From positions 52,509,989 to 52,573,988 of the forward strand of contig CALNVZ010003426.1 of assembly GCA_940671915.1 (NCBI GenBank): DNA of 64,000 nucleotides. The letters run 5' to 3'. Below, piece after piece: positions 54,573 to 64,000 of this stretch (within the stretch, counting starts at the first letter, position 1; every line of letters starts with the position of its first letter). Source of the DNA: Paracentrotus lividus (taxonomy: Eukaryota > Echinodermata > Echinoidea > Camarodonta > Echinidae). The notes under the pieces are model-generated. The model saw nothing but the letters and a program-made list of their open reading frames with translations. It was not told the DNA's origin and searched no databases. A program made the position numbers and the translations under genes.

Positions 54573-55435
54573 GGCAAGCCTTAACTCCAAGTTAACTCCA
54601 AGTTGTCCCCGAGGACTATGTTCTCGAGGACAACTTGGAGTTAACTTGGAGTTAAGGCCCGTGTGAACGAACTCGGTGTTTATTTCTCGAGGACAAGTCG
54701 GGGTTTATGTTCTCACAGATCTTAGGGTTAAGGCTCGAAACTCCAAGCGGTGGGTGGTCTCCGATCGCGCGTTTGACCGTGTGGACACGATTTTAACTTG
54801 GAGTTACTGTTCTCGAGGATAAGAGTGACCTCTTGTGCAGGTTAAACTTCCGGTTCGAAATTTTGCGAGCTCTAAAAATTACCAGTGCTGCCGATTGCAT
54901 AACTAGCACGATACCTAAACTTCATTTTCGAATAATCAAATAAATAATAATCATACATTTGAAAGAAAACCTTAAAATATCGATATATTATTGGTATAAA
55001 TTTAAATCTAAAATAGAAATATACAATACAAAAAAGAAAATGAAAAAAAAAGGAAAATAGCTAGACTGTGAGTTGTTGGCTTGTTTTATTTTTGTTTTTC
55101 TTTTTGTAACACACGTGCACTTTTGAAACTTTCCACTCAGATCAGAGCTTGCAGAGGCAACTCGCTCGATAGTCCTATTTATTGATTGTTTATTTAAAAA
55201 AAAAAGGAAAAAAGAAGATTCGAACTGAAGTTATAGAGCTATACTTTACATCTTGGAGAGTACCTGTTCTACTTCCGGTCATCGCGCCGCTGGCTTATCC
55301 TCGAGGATAACTATCCCCGAGGATAAGCACTCCGTGTGAACGTAACTCGAGAACAAGCCGTCGGGGTTTAAATTCTTAAGGATACAGTCCTCGAGGACTA
55401 AAACCCCGATGGTCCCGTGTGAACATAGCTAATGT
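54573..55435. mobile_element. Palindrome-headed MITE with CCGAGGAC/CTCGAGGA words
   Basis: 54576-54656 is a near-perfect palindrome (GCCTTAACTCCAAGTTAACT against AGTTAACTTGGAGTTAAGGC). CGAGGAC/TCCTCG words recur to 55425, where GTGTGAACATAGCT closes a unit begun by GTGTGAACGAACTC. Non-coding; outer limits approximate. Confidence 0.65.
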
Positions 55436-55982
55436 ATCCCCCTTTAAAAACGATACAAGCGCGAAGCATGGACGAAAATTCTATTCTTTGTAAAGTGACC
55501 AGAATGCATGGAAATAAAAAAAACAATTTGGCGTCCCCTAAATTCTAAAATTAAGATCGATGACTTTGCCCCCTAATTGTAAAATCCATAAGCCCCTCAC
55601 CCCAGTACCCCTCCCACTTTTTTTTATTTCCCGTTCTCTTTTTCTTCTTCTCCCGCTTCCCCTTCGCTATCTCTTGTTTCCTTTTTCTTTTTTTCTTTCC
55701 CCTCTCCTTAATTTTCTCGGGGAGGGGGGAGGCGGGGGCGCTCACCTTATGATGAGCTACGCATGCGCATATACATACAAACTTCTAAATCGGGTAGGGC
55801 CTAAAATTATTGTATTCAGCCTTCCGGCGTCGTCGACGACGTTAAAATGTCGGTATGGGTAATTCGCCAGTTTATAGGGTAGGGCTACATTTTTATGGTG
55901 TGTGAACACGCATGGGAATAATTAGTTTTCCTTGAGTGACCCCCTTGCTCTTGCCTCCCAACTTTATCCAAGGATACGCGCA

Positions 55983-56013
<31 letters not shown>

Positions 56014-56079
56014 GTAGGATCTATTATTTAGTTTTGTTTTGTTTTTAATCTTTTAATTCATTTATTTTCTTTCTTTTTT

Positions 56080-56118
<39 letters not shown>

Positions 56119-56824
56119 TTATTATTATTTTTTTTTTTGGGGGGGGGGTACTTGACTGGGGTAACAAATTAGAACGAATTGGGCGGCACAATGATAACTA
56201 ACAATTATAAAAATATCTCGATTTTCCTATAGCGCTTTTCAGTAAAACTGCTCAAAGCGCTTCACAAAATATTATAATTTAAAAATGTCAAACTGTCCTA
56301 ATAGTCCATATGTTGGTAACATACTGATCACCAAAAAGTTTGACGAAACTCATTCATTTAAAAGCAAAATTCAAAAAGCTTAAAAAATGTCAGGGTATGA
56401 ACAATTTTGCGGACAACTGTAATTAAGGGCTCTTTATATGTTCGCGAGAAAAACATAATTTAGTTTTAAAAAAACAACACAAAAGCCCCCCATAAAATGC
56501 CAAACACTTCTGTGTAATGTCTGATTCATCTGGTACGTCAAGGGATGACTTTGCTTAGTAAGGTATGGGCATGCACTTTTATATAATAATTCAACTATAT
56601 TACGAATTATCTGCAAGCGAATGTATTTAAGGACATTTACTGTTTGATCTGTTTGTTTGACTTTTTAATCATACTGTGAGCACAAAACATAATGGAAAGA
56701 AGAACACCGATAGCAGACATTTCTAATTACTTATTTTTTCTATTATAATCGATTATACTAAAGCTTACAAACTGAAATGAACATAACATTGGGCTAATCA
56801 ATTATTAGCTAATGGACCATTCTT
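55436..56824. other. Non-coding stretch with CT-rich and (TTTA)n runs
   Basis: CT-rich tract 55610-55715 with a G-run; (TTTA)n at 56080-56120 followed by a short (TTA)n and T/G runs to 56148. No gene. Confidence 0.5.
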
Positions 56825-58680
56825 GGTCACGTGTGTGACCGAAATTATGCAAAATCTTGACTTTAATTGGCGATAACTCTAACAATTTTAAAAACATATT
56901 GATTTAATGTTTATATCATGCTAATATATTTTGTTGGCTATCATTTGTAAATATTTTTTGATATTTACAATATGCATGTTCAAGGTCAGAGGTCAAAAGA
57001 AATGGGTCACGTGTGTGACTTCACAGAACGGCATGATTTTGAAAGTTCAATTTCATTTTGAAATTTCTGTGAGTTTTAAAATGATGAAATGTTCTTATTG
57101 CTGTGAGATATGCATTATGGACCTGTTAACCAAAAAATACCACTGGATAGGAGTCATCTCAGAAATTTCTTTTGTAATCTATTATTTTATATCGTGATGT
57201 CGGGTCACGTGTGTGACATTTTAGTGGGTCACGTGTGTGACCTATGGCAAATTGTACAGAAAAATGAATATATTATGTATTATGCAATAAATGTACATTT
57301 CGAGCAATTACTATATCCGCTGTGGTAAAAAATTTTATGAACTCAACCCTAGTCAGTCAATGGGGTGTTTTGGTAGCTGTCAAGACTGGGGGAGGGCGGG
57401 TAGGGACGGGGGGCCATGATGCCCCCTATAAGATCTTGGCTGTTGATCGCGCGAGCGCGCCAAAAATTTGCACGATGGCAGTGTGTGATGTAACTACAAG
57501 AAAGCACTGTTAATTTTTACATAATAATAATTATTTATTTTACATGAATTAATTATGCTAATTTACCCATTGTATAAAGTCACGATTTTTGTTCTAATTG
57601 ACAAACTACAGCTTCTGGAATGCTAGTTTTGTGTTTGCATAATCTTTATAGGATTCCTAACAATTGTACTTGGAAAAAAAATTTGATATCGAACTAAATT
57701 CCTTGTGTATTTTATTGTTTTATGAATTTCTAATGTATTTCCTTGTTTTTTTCGACCATTTGTTTTGTTTGTTTGTTTGTTCTTTTTGTTGTTTTTTGTT
57801 GTTGTTTTTTTTTCGCAAAAATTATTGCAGAACCATTTTGGAGCACAATAATGCTAAAATAAATTAATTTCAGCCAATGAAAGTGACAATAATCAGAATT
57901 TATGACCGCCCCCACCCAGCGGGTCACGTGTTTGACCAATTTGTTTGCTAATTAATAATCAAATTAAAACTTGTCATGGATTCATATTTAGTGAGATGCA
58001 AGGTACATTAAAGCTAGCTTTGATGAAATAATTATAATAATACCAGAGCCATGGTTAAGACGGGGCTTAACACTTTTTGTGTTTTCTAGTTACTTGTGTG
58101 TGACATTTTGAGGGCAGTTAATTTCCAGTGTTGATTATCTTAATATAATCAATTTAACAACATTATTTTGGGGGGTTAGATTAAAAGGAATAGAGGTAAA
58201 TAATAATATAATGACAGTAATCCAAGTAAGGAAGTCAGCATATCCATTCCAGTCAGGGTTAAAAAAAATGATATTTTATTTACCGTTTTTTCATTTAATT
58301 ATCATTTATGTTAATTTATGCACGTGAGCATGAACAATTGCAAAAATCACGAAAAAACATCAGTTCATGAAACTTCAGACATTGCTCTATTTGAATATGC
58401 AAAAGCAAAAAAAATTATTTGTCCCCAATAGGTTCACTTTTCAAAGAATGGCCGAATAGCCTGGTCCCTTTTTTAAAGGCATGACCATAGTTGGTCACAC
58501 ACGTGACCCGTGACCAATTTCAAAGTTAATTAATAACTAAATTAAAAGCTGTCATGGCTTCATATTTGGTGAGATGCAAAGCACATTATAGCTAGCTTTG
58601 GAGAAAAAATGGTAATAATAATAGAACCATGGTTTTCGGGGGGCGTTAACTTTTCGTGTTTTGGGGTCACGTGTGTGACA
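56825..58680. repeat. Region with eight copies of the E-box palindrome word GGTCACGTGTGTGACC
   Basis: Copies at 56825, 57005, 57203, 57227, 57922 (TTTGACC), 58089 (degenerate), 58493 (inverted) and 58665. The core CACGTG is a bHLH-type E-box and the outer GGTCAC/GTGACC is inverted. Likely the body of one or more non-autonomous elements with a private binding word. Confidence 0.75.
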
Positions 58681-59045
58681 TTTGATGGCAATTAATTTCT
58701 TTAGTTAATTATCTTAAAACAATCAATTCAACACCATTATTTTTCATTTAAATTTAAAGAAATGAAGTTTTAAAAAGGGTATAATGACAATAATCAAAGT
58801 AAGGAGACCAGCATATACTATCAAGTCAGGGTCAAAGAAATGATATTTTACGTACCATTTTTCTATTCATTTTTTGTGCATGTTAATTTATGCAAATGAG
58901 CATGAAAAATTTGTAAAATTAACATAAAAAATGCATTTCATGAAACTTCAGACAATGCTCTATATGAATGTGCAGCTTAAAAACAAAAAGGACAAACTTT
59001 ATTTTTTCCAAAAAAAGGTTCACTTTTCAAAGAATCGCCCTAATC
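57916..59045. repeat. Direct duplication of a ~570-bp segment
   Basis: 57916-58480 and 58495-59045 align in order: TTAATAAyyAAATTAAAA, GTCATGG(A/C)TTCATATTT, CACATTAtAGCTAGCTTTG, ATGAAACTTCAGACA, GGTTCACTTTTCAAAGAAT. Both copies start with a GTCACGTG word. About 80 % similar by eye. Confidence 0.8.
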
Positions 59046-59449
59046 AGTTTTTTGTTCATGCTGCGCGGCAGTGATGGCCTCATAAAATATTATTATCGCA
59101 GGGAGCCTGCATCAATGTGGCCATCAACCTGCACGTCCTGCTATACGCAGCGCCGCCCTTCGGCCAAGAAAAATGAGGCATATATATTTTAAAATAAAGT
59201 AAAACTTTTTTTTCGAGTGAAAGGTTATTCGAGTGAAAGGTTATGTGTAATATATTGAATTATATTACACACTGTGTGTTCGTACACGCATCTCGCACAT
59301 GCAATGTAAACATACACGCATCTGTACTGAACAGTAACATATGCGTGGCAAGTACAGATTATTCCAAACAAACAATGCGGTATAAGGGTTCCATGCCTTC
59401 GTACCTGAAGTGAGATACATGTAATTATATAAAAAGTGGAATGATTTTT
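59046..59449. other. Non-coding stretch
   Basis: It contains a direct repeat TTCGAGTGAAAGGTTAT (59213 and 59228) and two ACACGCATCT phrases. No gene. Confidence 0.4.
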
Positions 59450-59945
59450 TTTTTAGTGAAACACATTTTTATCACCGTGAACCATATTCTTTTGTGAAAA
59501 ATGAAAAGTGAAATGTAGTTTTGTTTACAAATGATAAATAAATATATTTGTGAAAAGGGAAATATATTATTGTGAAAAGTGAAACACATTTTTGTGAAAA
59601 GTGAAATGTATTTTTTTACAAAAGAGAAATATATTTTCGTGAAAAGATAAATATGTTTTTGAGAGAAATATATTTTGTGAAAAGTGAAACAAATATTTGT
59701 GCAAAGTAAAACATATAATTTTTGAAAAGTGAAACATATATATATTTTGTGAAAAAGTGAAACATATATATATAATTATATATTTTGTTAAAAGTAAAAT
59801 ACATTTTCTTTAAAGGCACATACATGTATATATTTTAGTGAAACATATTTTTAAAGTAGAGTGAAATGAATTTGTAAAAGAGAAATGTATTTTTCTTGGA
59901 GTGAAATGATTTTTTAAATGATAAATATATATTTATTAGAGTGAA
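59450..59945. repeat. Degenerate minisatellite of TTTTGTGAAAAGTGAAA
   Basis: Some fifteen degenerate units of TTTTGTGAAAAGTGAAAyATAT spaced about 25-40 bp, all in the same orientation. Confidence 0.85.
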
Positions 59946-59957
59946 ATGTAATAATAA

Positions 59958-60052
59958 TTGATGCCCTTTTGGCGTGCCATAAACTTGGAGAGGTTTTTGT
60001 CCATGGGGTCACCAGAGGTCGGAGACGACTTGATGGCACCTAACATCATTTT
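59958..60052 (+). repeat. RTE/BovB-like LINE or SINE 3' tail
   Basis: GGGGTCACCAGAGGTCGGAG followed by ACGACTTGATGGCACCTAAC and a T-rich end resembles the conserved 3' tail of RTE-clade LINEs and their partner SINEs (GGGTCGC...AGTCGGAnnCGACTyGAyGGCACCTAACA). Only the tail is present. Confidence 0.6.
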
Positions 60053-60718
60053 TTTTTACGTTAAACCCAGGTTTATGGATATAAATATAGGCTTAGGTCT
60101 TTAGCCTAGGAGAGGGGTTTAAGTGAAAAGTGTGATTAATGAAAATTTTAAAATATTCTATTTTAAAGAAAAAAAATACATAACTCTATCCAATTTTCTT
60201 TCCGCCATTTTGACAACGCTATAAACAGAACGCAAAAAGTAAGTTCCCCCATTTCAGATATCAATTGAAAAAAAAATTCACCAGGAGGAATTGGAAAAAA
60301 AAATCTAATTATATGCTTGTGTATTTAATTTTATGAGCTATCATGAGGGTGATTTGTCGGAAGAATCATCATGTCATGCTTTAATGAGCAATGCTTGAAG
60401 GCAAAAATGTCTTCTTTTTTTTAAAGTTCACAAGTCCATCATCACACCTTTGAATGAATGATTTCGGAACAATATTCAAATTTTTGAGCATCACACTTGT
60501 CAAAAAATGATGCCACATGTGTGTCCTAACATACAAAATGAGTTAATGGTAAACTTGCACGGTTGAGTGAGCACTGGGTTAGAATTGAAGGGTATAGTAG
60601 AAGAAGTACTTAAAGAACTCCTTTGGGCTGGAGTTTGCATTATTAGAGAAACCGTCGGAACGGTATAACCGATTTTCGCGAAAATGGTTTCAAAAGATGG
60701 GCGAGACTTGAAAGTATA
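60053..60718. other. Non-coding stretch
   Basis: No feature is recognised. Confidence 0.4.
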
Positions 60719-61430
60719 AAGGCCCGGTCTCACCGCCCGAACTTTGCTGGAGCGTTCCTGGAGCGGTGAAAAAAATTAATCACCGCTCGTTACCGTTCAC
60801 CACCTTTTAACAGAAGTTGGCCACCGCTAGGGCAACGCCGTATACCGACGGTCACCGCTGACGGTCTTTCCTACCGCTCCGAAAGTTTTGAGCTGCACAA
60901 AATATTGCGAGCGGTGAAGAGCGGGCAATTTTCCGCTCCGGCAAAGTTCACCGCTCCAACAACGCTAAATCAAAGTTTGGCACCGCTAGACGCAAGTTGG
61001 TGGACGCTTGGGTCTGCTAGGCCAACGCAGAAATCTTCGACGCTAGACCACCGCTGCTTCGCCAGCTTTGCCCGGGCGGTGATTGAACGTTGCACAAACT
61101 TTGGTGGAGCGGTTTTAAGCGTTATTCTAGCGGACACAGGATAGCTGGAACGGTGTCGGGCGTTGAAACAGCGATCTGTTGCGGTGATGAACTTTGGTTT
61201 GGCGTTGGTATAGAGGTGTCGGAGCTAAACCAACGCTCGCTACCGTTAAACCAACGCTAAAGCAATGCTGGCTTTAGCGGTGCACCGCTAAGGCAACGCC
61301 CGTGTTTTTTTGGTTTTTTTTTATTGTTTTCCCATTTTGTGCGCGGTGACGAGCATTGTCAAAATTCGGCCCCCTATCCCTACCGTTCAAGGACCGCTCC
61401 AACAAAGTTCGGGCGGTCAGACCGGGCCTT
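60719..61430. mobile_element. 712-bp MITE filled with CACCGCT and CAACGCT words
   Basis: The ends AAGGCCCGGTCTCACCGCCC and GGGCGGTCAGACCGGGCCTT are inverted over about 36 bp. The 8 bp outside the left end (AAAGTATA) and right end (AAAGTCAG) agree in five places, perhaps a decayed 8-bp duplication as in hAT or P elements. CACCGCT, CCAACGCT and complements occur over twenty times. Non-coding. Confidence 0.85.
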
Positions 61431-61514
61431 AAAGTCAGCAAAAGTAGAGGCTGTTATGTCGAGATGTTAGATCCCCCTGGATAATTGTGCCAAAATTGAT
61501 TTATTGGCTAACTT

Positions 61515-61965
61515 TGTCAATTTGGGGCATGCATAAGATGTCGGACATGATAATCCATCATTTTCCAAGATTGTAGTTCATTTTGGTAGGTAGCCATCTT
61601 GAAATTCAAAATGGCCGCCACAGCTAACCTACTCTTGCTTGTATCTCAGGTTCCAAGCACCTTAGAAGGTTAAACGTAGCAATAATATCAACGTTTATGA
61701 TACACTACATTCCTGAATGCAAATGCACTACCTATAATGGTTAGTAAATAGAATTGGTGGCCATTTTGAAATTCAAAATGGCCGCCATACCAAGTTTTTA
61801 TGTACGTGCCACCATAAAAAATCAAAAGTGGAACCTGAGATACAAGCAAAAATAGGTTAGCTATGGCGGCCATTTTGAATTTCAAGATGGCTACCTACCA
61901 AAATGAAGCACAATCTCGGAAAATTATGTATTATCATGTCTGACATCAAATGCATGCATTCCAAA
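61515..61965. mobile_element. Inverted repeat with ~145-bp arms carrying AAAATGGCCGCC words
   Basis: The arm at 61515-61660 (GGGGCATGCATAAGATGTCGG, then GTAGGTAGCCATCTTGAAAT, then TTGCTTGTATCTCAGGTTCC) is mirrored at 61815-61965. Copies of CAAAATGGCCGCC or GGCGGCCATTTTG occur at 61606, 61755/61775, 61865 and 62024. Non-coding. Confidence 0.85.
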
Positions 61966-62104
61966 TTGGAACCTTCTACCATGCTTACAATATAAGATAA
62001 AGGTAAAAAATGTGGTTTTCTATGGCGGCCATTTTGAATTCCAAAATGGTGCCCCAAGACGTGGTTGGATAAAAAGGAACCAAAGTTTAGCCTACCCCTA
62101 TAGC

Positions 62105-62275
62105 TATATGGTACTCTTCTTGAGGGCCGAAGGCAGAAATCCCCCCCCCCCCCCCCCCCCCCCCTCCGCTTATCGCGCGGCCAGCGTGACGTGAAAATTT
62201 GTATGTACCTTTTTGTCCACTTTTGCAGATTTCGAACCCTCCCGTAAAAATCCTAGTTACGGGCCTGTTACTTAG
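62105..62275. repeat. Dispersed repeat, inverted member of the GTAACTAGGATTTT family
   Basis: A C23-like run (62142-62164) and, at the right end, CGTAAAAATCCTAGTTACGGG, the inverted form of the left end at 45780. Confidence 0.65.
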
Positions 62276-63435
62276 AATTGGTAATCACGTTTAGGCACAT
62301 TCAAACAACTCATCACAAGGAGCATGAACATGATGAAAGTGAACCAATCACAATTTTGCAAAACATTTCAGAACAATGTGGTTCAGTGATGCCTCACATT
62401 GGGGAGCTGAGAGAGGTATCATTATAATGATAATGAGTTGCACTTTCCAGCGATATAAATTTCATAGTCACCATCGTAATATTTTTGAAATTATTGATGA
62501 TCATACTTGGGTAGAACTTGTTAACACTGTGTATTAGAAATCACGGGGTCGTGTTCAGATTATTGGAGTCTCGTACAACTAGAGCAGGTCAAATTATATT
62601 GAGCAATGTACAACTTCATTTCAAATGTTAAATCTGACAGCAGGAATCTGACTGGCTATATATAAACTTTATAATCACCAATGTAATATTTTTGAAATTA
62701 TTGATTATTTTTGCGATACACCCGTACATTAAGCTTTGCATTTTCCTTGATTGAATTTTTATATATAGGGCTACAAAATTTATATAGACACTTCGAATAG
62801 AGCTACAACCCCAAAACTTTAAGTACGATCAATTGCAAATCGACAGTAACAAATCAGCATCCTTGTTGCATAGATTTCCTTCTTGAATAAATTGGTTGTT
62901 TCAAATACTCGTTATGTTCCAGGGCACTGTCTTGGTACATTTCAAAAAAAAAAAAAAGGAGAACAAGAAGGTGATGCACGGAGGTATAGAGGCCACCATA
63001 TGACTATTTTTTCATGACTTGGCAATTCATTGGATTTATAAAACGAGAAAATATAGTCTGTGTGTGTGTCTTGTTTTGTTTTTGTTTTTGTTTTTTGTTT
63101 TTTAATGCTACAACCGGGAAATTAGATTAGCTTTAAAATGCAGAAGAAAGTATGATTTTCCTGCTTTTTGGAAATACCAAACAATACAACGTTGTGATTA
63201 ATCTTTGTACTATTATTTTTAAAAGATCCCACCTGTGCCATTTCATTTCATACGGACTCATACACATATATTATATAAATTTGATCTATGTATCAAAGAA
63301 CACGAATCAGCCAAAAATCAAAATGGGAGTAAAGTAAATAAAAGCAGGGTAATATCAATTTCTATAATTGTTAGAAGCGTAAACCATAGAATACAATAGA
63401 ACATGAACATAGCACAAATAAAACTGGCTAGCTAA
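62276..63435. other. Non-coding stretch with a ~45-bp direct repeat
   Basis: AGTCACCATCGTAATATTTT then GAAATTATTGAT (62466-62500) recurs at about 62674-62706. A13 run at 62946-62958, TG/GTTTTT run at 63060-63105. No gene. Confidence 0.5.
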
Positions 63436-64000
63436 AGCCCCTTTCACAATTGATTCCCGATCAGTTTACGACCGTCTGCAACACTTTTTTCCTGGTGTTG
63501 CACGATCGATCGCTTGATGTCTTGCGAGCACTCGCAGTTGTTGTAGGCGATCGCGCCCATCCGAGGTGGTCGTGACTGGCCGCATCTTAACTTTGAACAT
63601 GTTGGAAATCCAAACGCGATCAAATACAATCGATTCATTCGCATCAGATCGTACGACCAGTCGGGCGATTATCGTGTGAGTGATGTTCAATGTTGTACAA
63701 CTTGATGCGAGATTTGGCACGACTAAGTAGTCGCATTTAGTCGACTGGAGGTCGTGCAACACGCACATGCTAGCGACCTATAGAGACCAGTCTTGCGACT
63801 GGGTGCGATAATAATTATATAGGCCATAAGACTGTTGCAAGACCGATCGTAACACGGCTTACAACGTTGCACAACCGTTGCAGGCATGCGCATGTATGCG
63901 ACCGTTCACAGTTCCTCTTGTACGATAGCTGTTGCATTTGTGAAAGCCTTTGTGCGACCTTATGAGATAAATTGCGATTGATGCCTGTTGCAGCCTGTCG
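63436..64000. mobile_element. Left part of a MITE with GTTGCA and CGATCG words, cut by the window end
   Basis: It begins GCCCCTTTCACAATTGATTC; GTTGCACGA, TGTTGCA, CGACCAGTCG-like and GCGACC words recur densely. The element style (dozens of copies of a short word) is that of 43676-45327 and 60719-61430. Its other end is outside the window. Confidence 0.6.

Overview
This is a window of animal nuclear DNA, AT-rich with GC- and CpG-rich islets, most likely from an echinoderm such as a sea urchin. That assignment is an inference from the mix of repeats and from a 2A-like GDIEQNPGP segment, which is known from sea urchin NLR-type genes and non-LTR retrotransposons. No complete host gene is visible. 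The window is a stack of nested transposable elements, satellites and palindromic MITEs, with a few exon-like islands and two 100-base assembly gaps (13047-13146, 23441-23540).

Layout. 0.4-0.5 kb: a minus-strand exon-like segment with the 2A-like motif, beside a 991-bp TIR element (584-1574). 3.0-6.3 kb: a decayed non-LTR retrotransposon with reverse transcriptase and a restriction-enzyme-like endonuclease. 9.1-9.7 kb: a good candidate host exon (minus strand). 10.2-11.4 kb: a Tc1/mariner-type element with very long TIRs; a second copy at 23.5-32.9 kb is split by an 8,016-bp CACTA-like element that carries several exon-like islands. 12.0-13.0 kb: a ~135-bp satellite running into the first gap. 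33.2-42.2 kb: a ~100-bp minisatellite split by an APE-type LINE, itself split inside its reverse transcriptase by a 3,318-bp piggyBac-type element with TTAA duplications. 42.5-64 kb: a dense field of MITEs, many of them long palindromes or nested in one another, plus short LINE/SINE tails.

The most interesting signal is a family of ~990-bp TIR elements (584-1574, 47394-48383, 51639-52630). All three have six copies of a 16-bp word at the same offsets and in the same orientations. In the 47-kb copy the word has changed to another sequence in all six places, while position, spacing and total length are kept. This looks like a binding site co-evolving with a DNA-binding transposase. Several other MITEs in the window are likewise filled with their own private short word.
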